Shown in pieces: positions 50,600 through 57,904 of a DNA stretch of 64,000 bases (position 1 is its first letter; each line of letters begins with the position of its first letter). Location: contig CAVXOR010000003.1 of assembly GCA_963763475.1 (NCBI GenBank), positions 310,001-374,000 on the forward strand, read 5' to 3'. This DNA is from AC-32 sp963763475. Its GTDB lineage: Bacteria > Actinomycetota > Thermoleophilia > Gaiellales > Gaiellaceae. Both the position numbers and the translations under genes were made by a program. The notes below the pieces were generated by a model. The model ran no database searches. It was not told where the DNA came from and saw nothing but the letters and a program-made list of their open reading frames with translations.

Positions 50600-51264
50600 T
50601 GTACATCCTGATCGCAGGCGGCGGCAAGGTCGGCGCCAACCTGGCACGAGTCCTGCTCACCGACGGCAAGCACGAGGTGACGCTGATCGAGCAGCGGCGC
50701 GACCGTTTCGAGCGGTTGGAGCACGAGTTCGAGCACCAGGTGCTGCTCGGCGACGCGACCGAGATCTACGTGCTCGAGCGCGCCGGGATCGCACGGCCGC
50801 CCGACGTGGTCGCCGCGCTGACCGGCGACGACGAGGACAACCTGATCATCTGCCAGCTCGCACGCGAGAAGTACGGCGCCGAGAAGGTGATCGCGCGCGT
50901 GAACGACCCGCGCAACCAGGCGCACTTCGACCTGCTCGGGATCTCGCCGACCGTCTCCGCGACCCGCGGGCTGATGGCCCTGATCGAGCACGAGGTGCCC
51001 GAGCACGACCTCGTGCATCTGCTCGAGCTGCGCAAGGAGAACCTCGAGATCGTCGAGGTGCAGCTTCCGCCTGGCGCGCCCGCCGCAGGCAAGACCGTCG
51101 AGAAGCTCTCGCTGCCCGAGGGCTCGCGCTTGATCTCGATCATGCGCAACGGCCGCTCCGAGATCGCGGTCGGCTCGACCGAGCTCCAGCCCGGCGACCA
51201 GGTATTGGCGATCCTCCAGCCGGGCAAGGAAGACGAGTTGCGGAGGGTTCTGCTCAAGAAGTGA
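50599..51264 (+). CDS. TrkA family (RCK_N + RCK_C) regulatory protein
   Basis: The 221-residue protein has a nucleotide-binding RCK_N domain (ILIAGGGKVGANLARVLLTD, LLGDATEIYVLERAGI, ALTGDDEDNLIICQLAREKY) and a TrkA_C domain (about 140-215, VEVQLPPGAPAAGKTVEKLS, STELQPGDQVLAILQPG). This is the normal single-repeat Ktr/Trk regulator. No TrkH/TrkG/KtrB pore gene is present, and the nearest membrane genes are the APC-Usp permeases. It overlaps the next gene by GTGA. Confidence 0.92.
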   Translation: MYILIAGGGKVGANLARVLLTDGKHEVTLIEQRRDRFERLEHEFEHQVLLGDATEIYVLERAGIARPPDVVAALTGDDEDNLIICQLAREKYGAEKVIARVNDPRNQAHFDLLGISPTVSATRGLMALIEHEVPEHDLVHLLELRKENLEIVEVQLPPGAPAAGKTVEKLSLPEGSRLISIMRNGRSEIAVGSTELQPGDQVLAILQPGKEDELRRVLLKK

Positions 51265-52361
51265 TCCGAGCCGCCGGGGTCCTGCTCGTGCTCGTCGCGG
51301 TCGCGCTGCCCGGCGCGGCCTGCGGCCAGAGCGAGTCGGCTGCGCAGGCAGGGCTGACCCTGACGCCGTTCGCGGGCGGCTTCGATTCGCCGGTCTACGC
51401 CGGAGCGCCCCGCAGCGAGCCGGGGAAGCTGTACGTGGTCGAGCAGCCCGGCGTGATCCGCGTGCTCGTGAACGGCAAGCTGCGTGCGCAGCCGTTCCTC
51501 GACATCCGCAGCCTCGTTCGCTCCGGTGGCGAGCAGGGACTGCTCTCGATCGCCTTCCACCCGCGCTACGCGCGCAACCACCGCTTCTTCGTCGACTACA
51601 CCGACCGCAACGGCGACACCCGCGTGGTCGAGTACCGCTCGAACGGGACCGTCGCGCTGCCGAAGACCGCTCGGCGGCTGCTGTTCGTCGATCAGCCGTT
51701 CTCCAACCACAACGGCGGCCAGCTCCAGTTCGCACCCGACGGGCGGCTCTACGTCGGGATGGGCGACGGGGGCTCGGGCGGCGACCCGGGCAACCGCGCG
51801 CAGAACCTGAACATCCGCCTCGGCAAGCTGCTGCGCCTCAACGTGGACAAACGCGGCGCGCCCTGGCAGGTCACGGGCTACGGCCTGCGCAACCCGTGGC
51901 GCTTCACGTACGACCGCCTGACGCACGACCTCTACGTCGGCGACGTGGGCGAGGGCGACTGGGAGGAGATCGACGTGCGCACGCCTAGGCAGCAGCGGAG
52001 CCTGAGCAACTACGGCTGGCGCGTCTGGGAGGGCCGCTCGCGCTACACGGCCGGCCAGCGGGTGAACCCGCGCGGCGTGCTCGTCTTTCCGATCGTCGTC
52101 TACAGCCACTCGCGCGGCTGCTCCGTGACCGGCGGCTACGTCTACCGCGGGAAGGCGGTGCCCGCCGCCAAGGGGCGCTACTTCTACGGCGACTTCTGCA
52201 GCGGCACGATCTGGAGCCTGCGCACCTCGCGCGGCAAGCTGACCTCAGGGCCCCGCCGCGAGCCGTTCCGGGTCTCGAACCTCTCCTCGTTCGGCGAGGA
52301 CGCTGCGGGCGAGCTCTACGCGACCTCGCTCGACGGCACGGTCTACAGGCTCAGCCGGTAG
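51261..52361 (+). CDS. Exported PQQ-dependent sugar dehydrogenase-like beta-propeller
   Basis: The 366-residue protein has an N-terminal export signal with a possible weak lipobox (LPGAACGQ). A six-bladed GSDH/sorbosone dehydrogenase propeller follows: DSPVYAGAPRSEPGKLYVVE, GEQGLLSIAFHP, FSNHNGGQLQFAPDGRLYVG, MGDGGSGGDPGNRAQN, YGLRNPWRFTYD and GDFCSGTIWSL. Such enzymes oxidise aldose sugars outside the membrane with pyrroloquinoline quinone. No pqq synthesis genes are present, so the cofactor and substrate are unproven. It is coupled to the TrkA gene by GTGA and converges on the coiled-coil gene with an 11-base overlap. Confidence 0.85.
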   Translation: MIRAAGVLLVLVAVALPGAACGQSESAAQAGLTLTPFAGGFDSPVYAGAPRSEPGKLYVVEQPGVIRVLVNGKLRAQPFLDIRSLVRSGGEQGLLSIAFHPRYARNHRFFVDYTDRNGDTRVVEYRSNGTVALPKTARRLLFVDQPFSNHNGGQLQFAPDGRLYVGMGDGGSGGDPGNRAQNLNIRLGKLLRLNVDKRGAPWQVTGYGLRNPWRFTYDRLTHDLYVGDVGEGDWEEIDVRTPRQQRSLSNYGWRVWEGRSRYTAGQRVNPRGVLVFPIVVYSHSRGCSVTGGYVYRGKAVPAAKGRYFYGDFCSGTIWSLRTSRGKLTSGPRREPFRVSNLSSFGEDAAGELYATSLDGTVYRLSR

Positions 52362-52575
52362 AGCGCCGCCGCCGGACCTGCGGGCCCTGCTGGCCGAGAG
52401 CCGCGTAGGCAAGCGCCTGTAGCGACTCGTTGAGCGAGCGCAGCTCGTGGGCGAGGGCGAGGTAGCCCTCGGTGTGGTCCAGCCGCTGGTTCAGCTTCTG
52501 CAGCTCGGCTCGCATCCCGTCGAGCCGCTCGAGCACCGCGTCCAGCTGCCGGTCGTCGAACGTCTTGTCAGCCAC
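52351..52575 (-). CDS. Small coiled-coil protein
   Basis: A 74-residue protein from GTG 52575. Heptad-like leucines run through QLDAVLERLDGMRAELQKLN and YLALAHELRSLNESLQALAY, suggesting a helical hairpin or dimer. The C terminus is basic (QVRRRRSTG). No family is recognised. It overlaps the VanZ-like gene upstream by eight bases, and the two are probably cotranscribed. Confidence 0.6.
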   Translation of the reverse strand: MADKTFDDRQLDAVLERLDGMRAELQKLNQRLDHTEGYLALAHELRSLNESLQALAYAALGQQGPQVRRRRSTG

Positions 52576-52930
52576 GCTGCGATTGTACGGTCAGCCTGGT
52601 CGCGTGCAGCAGGAGCAGGCCGAGCGCCAGGCCCGCCGCGTCCATCGACACGTCGAACGGCGACGCGTGGCGGCCGCGCACGAACTCCTGATGCACTTCG
52701 TCCGTGACCGCGTAAGCGAGCCCGATCAGGAACGCCGGGAGCTCCCGGCCCACGGCGCGGTAGAGCAGCACGGCGAGGATCGCGTACTCGGTCACGTGCG
52801 CGCACTTGCGCAGCACGGTGTCCCAGACGCCCAGGTCGGTCCCGAGGCTCGGCACCGAGGAGAACGCGAAGATCACGACCGCCCAGAGGACGGCCGGGCC
52901 CCAGAGCGCGAGTGGACGAGGCAGCTTCAT
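52568..52930 (-). CDS. VanZ-like membrane protein
   Basis: A 120-residue protein with about three or four membrane segments and the VanZ family pattern: AVVIFAFSSVPSL, KCAHVTEYAILAVLLYRAVG, LIGLAYAVTDEVHQEFV and GRHASPFDVSMDAAGLALGL. VanZ of enterococci gives low-level teicoplanin resistance, but most family members are of unknown role. It starts at ATG 52930 and is divergent from the B12 operon, whose riboswitch begins 30 bases away. Confidence 0.85.
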   Translation of the reverse strand: MKLPRPLALWGPAVLWAVVIFAFSSVPSLGTDLGVWDTVLRKCAHVTEYAILAVLLYRAVGRELPAFLIGLAYAVTDEVHQEFVRGRHASPFDVSMDAAGLALGLLLLHATRLTVQSQRG

Positions 52931-52943
52931 CGAAGGCCAATGG

Positions 52944-52949
52944 TAGGCT
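52944..52949 (+). promoter_or_regulatory. Candidate -10 box (TAGGCT) of the B12 operon
   Basis: TAGGCT lies 11 bases before the first P1 stem base of the riboswitch at 52960, which is the expected distance to a transcription start. The short gap to the divergent VanZ gene leaves little other room for a promoter. Confidence 0.4.
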
Positions 52950-52959
52950 CCCGCCCGTC

Positions 52960-53105
52960 AGGCGAGCGGTGAGGGAACCCGGTGCGAGTCCGGGACGGTC
53001 CCGCCGCTGTGAGGGGAGACGCTCCCGCGCCGAAGTGCCACTGGCCCCAGGGCCGGGAAGGCGGCGCCGGAGGGAGCCCCGAGTCAGAACACCTGCCTCT
53101 CGCCT
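52960..53105 (+). promoter_or_regulatory. Cobalamin (AdoCbl/B12) riboswitch
   Basis: The conserved core is present in order: GAGGGAACCCGGTGCGAG, then TCCGGGACGGTCCCGCCGCTGT, GCCACTGG, GGGAAGGC and the B12-box-like GTCAGAACACCTGCC (53083-53097). A 7-bp P1 stem can form between AGGCGAG (52960-52966) and CTCGCCT (53099-53105). No terminator follows. Instead, CCTCC at 53103-53107 is complementary to the GGAGG ribosome-binding site at 53129-53133, so control at translation is likely. It governs the DUF4430/ECF operon and identifies it as cobalamin-related. Confidence 0.93.
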
Positions 53106-53137
53106 CCAAACCCGAACCCCTCGCGGAAGGAGGATTC

Positions 53138-53737
53138 GTGTCACGGCGTTTCTGCATCTTCGTCGTCGCCCTCGTGGCGGCGCTGCTCGTCGTCCCGGCG
53201 GCCTTCGCCCTCGGCGTGCACGTGCGCGTGGAGGGCAAGACGCAGACGATCTTCGGCTCGTCGGAGCCGACGCTCGCGGTCAAGTCCAACGCGCTGGACG
53301 CGCTCGACTCGGCCAGCGTGGCCGGCGAGTTCTATTACCACGTCCAGCTCGCCTCGTTCGGCCGCTATGTCGATCAGGTCGGCCGTTATCCGGCGACCGG
53401 CTCGAGCGGCTGGGTGTTCAAGGTGAACGGCGTCTCGCCGCCCGTCGGCGCCGACGCGGTCACGCTCAAGGACGGCGACCACGTGCTCTGGTACTGGGCG
53501 ACCTTCGGGCCGAAGGGCGGGCCGGCGACGCTCTCGCTGCGCGCCGGCACGAAGCGCAACTGCTACCGCGTGCTGGCCCAGGACGACACGGGCAAGACGA
53601 AGCCGGCCCGCGGTGCGCGGCTGCACGTCGACGGCCGCAGCGTGCTCGCCCGCACGGGCTCGGCCTGCCTCGGCCGCCACCGAGGCCCGGTCAGGGCCAC
53701 GCTCAAGGGCGCCGTCCGCTCGAACGCGATCAGGTGA
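53138..53737 (+). CDS. Exported DUF4430 (transcobalamin beta-domain-like) protein
   Basis: A 199-residue protein from GTG 53138, with GGAAGGAGG four bases upstream. A signal peptide (RFCIFVVALVAALLVVPAAF) precedes a DUF4430 domain at about 28-125: VHVRVEGKTQTIFG, then the family core SSGWVFKVNGVSPPVGADAV and LKDGDHVLWYWATFGPKGG. Pfam relates DUF4430 to the C-terminal beta domain of transcobalamin and intrinsic factor, which closes over bound B12. The last 70 residues are a basic extension with two cysteines (NCYRV, ACLGRH) that could form a disulfide. First gene behind the riboswitch; overlaps the next by GTGA. Confidence 0.88.
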   Translation: MSRRFCIFVVALVAALLVVPAAFALGVHVRVEGKTQTIFGSSEPTLAVKSNALDALDSASVAGEFYYHVQLASFGRYVDQVGRYPATGSSGWVFKVNGVSPPVGADAVTLKDGDHVLWYWATFGPKGGPATLSLRAGTKRNCYRVLAQDDTGKTKPARGARLHVDGRSVLARTGSACLGRHRGPVRATLKGAVRSNAIR

Positions 53738-54441
53738 AGCGGGCCGCTCTCGCGGCGGCTCTCGCGGTCGCGCTGGCCGGCTGCGGCTCGTCGTCTGCGA
53801 CGGGCCCGGCCGGCCGCGCGACGCTCTGGGTGACACGCGATCGAGGCGCACACGTGCTCCACGATGCGACGGTGCCCGCCGGCACCTCTGCGATGCAGGC
53901 GCTCGATCGGGTGGCGGACGTGAAGACGCGGTACGGCGGTCGCTACGTGCGCGCAGTGGACGGCCTCGAGGAACACGGCAACCGCTCGTGGTTCTACTAC
54001 GTCAACGGGTACCTCGCCGATCGCAGTGCCGCCGATTACCGGCTGCGGGCCGGTGACGTGGAGTGGTGGGACTATCGGTCCTGGCGGGACCCTGCCCAGG
54101 ATCCGGTCGTCGTCGGCGCGTTTCCCGAGCCGTTCCTGCACGGCTACGACGGACAGCGACGACCCACGGCGATTCTCTTCGCCGGCTCCGCTCGACGGCA
54201 GGGCGCGCTGGCCCTTGGGAAGATCCTGCACGCTCGGTTCGTCCGTCCCGACGGCGCCACCCTGCCGAAGAACGCGAACGTCCTCCTGCTGACTCGCGCG
54301 GTCGGCGACGTCACCCGGTTCGAGCAAACCGCCCGTCCTTTGCCGCAGCCAGGTGGCGGCGTGTTCTTCGTCTTCTCAGGGGATCCCTTGAGGCTGGCAC
54401 GGCATCCGAGGATGTTCCGCTTCCGGTACTCGGTTCCGTGA
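53734..54441 (+). CDS. DUF4430 lipoprotein
   Basis: A 235-residue protein with a clear lipoprotein signal (AALAAALAVALAGCGSSSAT, lipobox LAGC), so it is anchored outside the membrane. The DUF4430 domain (about 30-125) reads ATLWVTRDRGAHVLHDATVP, then EEHGNRSWFYYVNGYLADRS and LRAGDVEWWDYRSWRDPAQD. A second region of about 110 residues (VVVGAFPEPFLHGYDGQRRP to FVFSGDPLRLARHPRMFRFR) has no family I recognise. It is a candidate B12-binding receptor lipoprotein that docks to the ECF transporter encoded just downstream. GTGA overlaps at both ends. Confidence 0.87.
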   Translation: MKRAALAAALAVALAGCGSSSATGPAGRATLWVTRDRGAHVLHDATVPAGTSAMQALDRVADVKTRYGGRYVRAVDGLEEHGNRSWFYYVNGYLADRSAADYRLRAGDVEWWDYRSWRDPAQDPVVVGAFPEPFLHGYDGQRRPTAILFAGSARRQGALALGKILHARFVRPDGATLPKNANVLLLTRAVGDVTRFEQTARPLPQPGGGVFFVFSGDPLRLARHPRMFRFRYSVP

Positions 54442-55136
54442 GCCCGGCGCCTGCTGCCCTGCTGCTGGCCGCGCTTGCCGCCGCGGCGCTGCTCGCCGAC
54501 CGGGTCGTCTCTGTCGCGGCGATTGTGCTCGTTTTGCTGATCGTCTGCCTGCACGCACCGGCCGGCAGGCGGCGGCTCTACCTCGTCGGCGCGCTGGGCT
54601 CGGGGCTCGCGGTGTTCGTGCTGACGCCGTTCGTCTCGACGATCGGCTGGCACGTGATTTGGAGCGGACCGACGGTTCCCGTGCTCGGACAGCTCGACAT
54701 CACGCGCGAGGAGCTGCGGCTCGGGCTCTTCCAGGGCCTGCGCCTGACCGCGGTCGCGCTCGCGTTCGCGGCCTACGCGCTGCTGCTCGACCACGACCGG
54801 CTCGTGCAGGGGGTCCGGTTCGCGCGGCGCTCGGTTCTGGCGATGGCGCTGGCGACGAGGCTCGTGCCGACGCTCGAGCGCGACGCGGCTGGGCTGGTCG
54901 AGGCGCTGCGCGGGCGCGGGGTGGAGGTGACGGGAGCGCGTGGCCGCGCCCGACTGCTGGCGCCGCTCCTCGCCGGCTCGCTGGAGCGGGCCCTCAACCT
55001 CGCCGAGGCGATGGAGTCACGCGGCTACGGACGGCCCGGGGCGACGCGGATGCCGCGGCCCGGCTGGGGCATGCTCGATCGCGTCGCGCTGGTGCTCGGC
55101 GCGGCCGCGGTGGCGGTGGGGATGCTGTGGCTCTAG
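54438..55136 (+). CDS. ecfT: Energy-coupling factor transporter transmembrane protein EcfT
   Basis: The 232-residue membrane protein has about five helices and the two short cytosolic coupling motifs of EcfT: AALRGRGVEVTGARGRARLL... and AEAMESRGYGRPGA (the paired A-R-G motifs that insert into the ATPase grooves). It links the substrate-specific S component to the EcfA ATPases. It starts at GTG 54438, overlapping the lipoprotein stop, and its last ten bases overlap the ATPase gene. Confidence 0.9.
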   Translation: MSPAPAALLLAALAAAALLADRVVSVAAIVLVLLIVCLHAPAGRRRLYLVGALGSGLAVFVLTPFVSTIGWHVIWSGPTVPVLGQLDITREELRLGLFQGLRLTAVALAFAAYALLLDHDRLVQGVRFARRSVLAMALATRLVPTLERDAAGLVEALRGRGVEVTGARGRARLLAPLLAGSLERALNLAEAMESRGYGRPGATRMPRPGWGMLDRVALVLGAAAVAVGMLWL

Positions 55137-56440
55137 CGACCGTCCGCGGACTATCCTTCGCCTACCCGGGCGGGTATCAGGCGTTGCGCGACGTCTCGCT
55201 CGAGCTCGAGGTCGGCGAGGTCGTTGCGCTGCTCGGGCCGTCCGGCGGCGGCAAGTCGACGCTCGTCCGCGCCCTCGCGGGGCTCGTGCCGCACTTCCAC
55301 GGCGGCCGCTTCTCGGGCTCGGTCGAGATCGCGGGGCTCGACACTCGCCGCGTCCACCCGGCGCAGCTCGCCGGCACGGTGGCGACGCTCTTCCAGGACC
55401 CGGAGGACCAGGTCGTGTTCACGCGCGTGACCGCCGAGGTCGCGTTCGGGCTCGAGAATCTCGGCACGCCGCCGGCCAGGATCCTGCCGCGAGCGGCCGA
55501 GGCGCTGGCCGCGATCGGCGCCGCGCACCTCGGCGAGCGGCCGGTGGCGGAGCTGTCGGGCGGGGAGCTGCAACGCGTCTGCCTCGCCTCGGTGCTCGCG
55601 CTCGAGCCCCGGCTACTGCTGCTCGACGAGCCGACCTCGCAGCTCGACCCGGAAGGCGCCGAGGCGGCGATCGAGCTCGCGCGGGCGAGCGGCGCCGCGG
55701 TGGTCGTCTCCGAGCAGCGGCCGGAGCGGGTGCTCGAGGCCTGCGACCGCGTGCTGTTCGTCGAGGAGGGGCGCATTCGGGACGGCGAGCCGCCGCCCGC
55801 GTGGCTGCCGCGCCAGGTCGAGCTGCCTGGCGCCCAGCCGTCCGGGCCGGCCGTCTGCCGCGTGGACGAGGTCTCGTTCGCCTACGACGCGGTGCCGGTG
55901 CTCGAGCGTGCAAGCCTGCGTCTCGGCCGGGGCGAGATCGTCGCGCTCCTCGGCCCGAACGGCTCGGGCAAGACGACGCTGGCGAAGCTGGCGTCCGGGC
56001 TGCTCGAGCCGCAGGCGGGGCGGGTCGAGCGCGAAGGACGCGCCTGCTACCTGTCGCAGGACCCCGGCCGCTACCTGATCAAGGAACGCGCGGACGAGGA
56101 GGTTGCGCTCGCGGTCGGGGGCGACTCGGAACGAGCCCGGGCCGCGCTGGCGCAGGTCGGGCTCGCCGGGTTCGAGGACCGGCACCCGCGCGACCTCTCG
56201 AGCGGCGAGCGCGAGCGCCTCGCCCTCGCCGCGGTGCTCGTCGCCGAGCCGGACCTGCTCGTGCTCGACGAGCCGACGCGCGGCGTCGACCCGCCGCGCA
56301 AGGACGAGCTCGCCGCCCTCCTGCGGGCCCAGGCTCCCGGCCGTGCGACTCTCGTCGTCACGAACGACCACGTTTTCGCAGCCGAGGTCGCCGACCGCGT
56401 CGTCTCGACCGCTTGCGAGCGGGAGCGTGCCGTTGCCTAG
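55127..56440 (+). CDS. ecfA: Fused energy-coupling factor ATPase (EcfA-EcfA')
   Basis: The 437-residue protein carries two complete ABC ATPase domains in one chain. Domain 1: Walker A LLGPSGGGKSTLVRALAGLV, Q-loop LFQDPEDQVVFTRV, signature LSGGELQRVCLAS, Walker B LLLLDEPTSQLDP. Domain 2 (from about residue 245): Walker A LLGPNGSGKTTLAKLASGLL, signature LSSGERERLALAA, Walker B LVLDEPTRGVDP. The ATPase drives the ECF importer together with EcfT. Fusion of the two ATPases is known in some dedicated (group I) ECF systems. The GTG start lies within the ecfT end, and the 3' end overlaps the S-component gene. Confidence 0.93.
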   Translation: MALATVRGLSFAYPGGYQALRDVSLELEVGEVVALLGPSGGGKSTLVRALAGLVPHFHGGRFSGSVEIAGLDTRRVHPAQLAGTVATLFQDPEDQVVFTRVTAEVAFGLENLGTPPARILPRAAEALAAIGAAHLGERPVAELSGGELQRVCLASVLALEPRLLLLDEPTSQLDPEGAEAAIELARASGAAVVVSEQRPERVLEACDRVLFVEEGRIRDGEPPPAWLPRQVELPGAQPSGPAVCRVDEVSFAYDAVPVLERASLRLGRGEIVALLGPNGSGKTTLAKLASGLLEPQAGRVEREGRACYLSQDPGRYLIKERADEEVALAVGGDSERARAALAQVGLAGFEDRHPRDLSSGERERLALAAVLVAEPDLLVLDEPTRGVDPPRKDELAALLRAQAPGRATLVVTNDHVFAAEVADRVVSTACERERAVA

Positions 56441-57107
56441 GCTCGCCGCACTCGGAGCGCTCGCCGCCGCGGTCGCAGCGGCCGCGTGGACGGCGCTCGT
56501 CCCCGCGGACGCCGCGCTGGCGCTGCTGCTCGTCGCGGGCGCGCTGATCGTCGCCGGCGTCGCCTGGCTCGAGAGCGGGCCCGGCTCCAGCAAGGAGCTC
56601 GTCCTGATCGCCACGCTCGCCGCCGCGGCCGCGGCAGGGCGCGTGTTGTTCGCCGCGGTGCCGAACGTGCAGCCGGTGACAGTGATCGCGGTCGTCGCCG
56701 GGGTCGCGCTCGGCCCGCGCGCGGGCGCGACCGTCGGCGGGCTGGCCGCGCTCGTTTCGAACTTCTACCTCGGCCAGGGCGCCTACACCCCGTGGCAGAT
56801 GCTGGCGTGGGGTAGCTGTGGCCTGATCGGCGGCCTCGCCGCGCCGCTGCTGCGCCGCCGAGTCCCGCTCGCGCTCACCTGCTTCGCGCTCGGGTTCGCC
56901 TTCGACGCGTTCATGGACGTCTGGGAGTGGCTCAGCTTCTACCCGCACACCTGGCAGGCGTTCACCGCGCTGTACGTCCGCGGGATCTGGTTCGACACCG
57001 CCCACGCGACCGGGAACTTCGCGCTCGCGCTGGCCGCAGGGCCGGAGCTGCGCCGGCTGCTCGAGCGCTACGCGCGGCGGCTGAAGGCCGAGGTCGTGTG
57101 GATCTGA
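56427..57107 (+). CDS. ECF transporter substrate-specific (S) component, probably for cobalamin
   Basis: The 226-residue integral membrane protein has about six helices. The conserved block LIATLAAAAAAGRVLFAAVP then VQPVTVIAVVAGVALGPRAG matches the ECF S-component pattern (helix-packing small residues for EcfT docking). VSNFYLGQGAYTPWQMLAWG and GFAFDAFMDVWEWLSFYPHT are further family traits. The substrate is not readable from the fold alone; the riboswitch and the transcobalamin-like neighbours point to cobalamin. The start is GTG 56427 or TTG 56433, both within the end of the ATPase gene. Its stop overlaps the next gene by ten bases. Confidence 0.85.
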   Translation: MPLPRLAALGALAAAVAAAAWTALVPADAALALLLVAGALIVAGVAWLESGPGSSKELVLIATLAAAAAAGRVLFAAVPNVQPVTVIAVVAGVALGPRAGATVGGLAALVSNFYLGQGAYTPWQMLAWGSCGLIGGLAAPLLRRRVPLALTCFALGFAFDAFMDVWEWLSFYPHTWQAFTALYVRGIWFDTAHATGNFALALAAGPELRRLLERYARRLKAEVVWI

Positions 57108-57904
57108 GGCTCGCAGCGCTCGCCGCCGCGGTAGCGGTCGCGGCGACCCCGGCCGGCTTTCTGCGCGCGCACCAGGCGCCGAACGGGGCATTCGCCGAGC
57201 CCGGCGGCTCGACAGGGCCGCTGCTGACCGCCTGGGCGGCACTCGGGCTCCGGGCAGCCGGGGCGGACACCGGCGAGGCGCTCGAATACCTCCAGGGTCA
57301 GGAAGCCGGGCTCACCGAGACGACCGATGTCGAGCTGGTCGCCCTCGCTGAGCGCGCGCTCGGCGGTCAACCGGCAAAGCTGCTCGCGCGGATTCGCGCG
57401 GCACGGCGCCCGAACGGGCGAATCGGGCCGACCGTCAACTCGACGATCTGGGGGATTCTCGCCCTGCGCCAGGCGCGTCAGCCGGCTCCGCGGGGGGCCG
57501 TGCGGTTCGTGCTACGCCAGCAGGCCCGGACCGGGGGCTGGGCGTGGTACCTCAACGGCCGCCCGGACTCGAACGACACCGCCGCCGCGATCCAGGCGCT
57601 GCGCTCGGCGGGGGTGACCGGAAAGCCCATCCGCCGCGGGCTCGCCTACCTGCGCCCGCTGCAGAACCGCGACGGCGGCTTCGAGCTGACGCCGGGGCGA
57701 GGCTCCGACGCCCAGTCGACCGCGTGGGTGGTGCAGGCCTTTCTGGCCGCCCGCCGGCCCGTGCCGAAAGGAGCGATCGCCTACCTGCTTCGTCTGCGCC
57801 GGCCGGACGGCAGCTTCCGCTACTCCAAGCGGTACGCGACGACGCCGGTCTGGGTCACCGCTCAGGTGCTGCCCGCCCTCCACCGCCGACCGTTCCCTCT
57901 CTGA
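57098..57904 (+). CDS. Exported alpha6/alpha6 toroid protein (terpene cyclase-like, transcobalamin alpha-domain-like)
   Basis: A 268-residue protein with an N-terminal signal (LRLAALAAAVAVAATPAGFL), then repeated prenyltransferase/squalene-cyclase-type helical units. Each unit carries a Gly-rich turn: PNGAFAEPGGSTGPLLTAWA, NGRIGPTVNSTIWGILALR, GGWAWYLNGRPDSNDTAAAI, DGGFELTPGRGSDAQSTAWV and DGSFRYSKRYATTPVWVTAQ. No DXDD cyclase motif is seen, so it is not an active squalene cyclase. The alpha domain of intrinsic factor and transcobalamin has this same toroid fold and cradles B12. As last gene of the riboswitch operon it is best read as a B12-binding alpha subunit. Confidence 0.85.
   Translation: MDLRLAALAAAVAVAATPAGFLRAHQAPNGAFAEPGGSTGPLLTAWAALGLRAAGADTGEALEYLQGQEAGLTETTDVELVALAERALGGQPAKLLARIRAARRPNGRIGPTVNSTIWGILALRQARQPAPRGAVRFVLRQQARTGGWAWYLNGRPDSNDTAAAIQALRSAGVTGKPIRRGLAYLRPLQNRDGGFELTPGRGSDAQSTAWVVQAFLAARRPVPKGAIAYLLRLRRPDGSFRYSKRYATTPVWVTAQVLPALHRRPFPL

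Noticed and set aside
57098..57904. Squalene or terpene cyclase enzyme
   Set aside because: No DXDD-type catalytic motif is seen, the protein is short and exported, and the B12 riboswitch operon context suggests a binding role.
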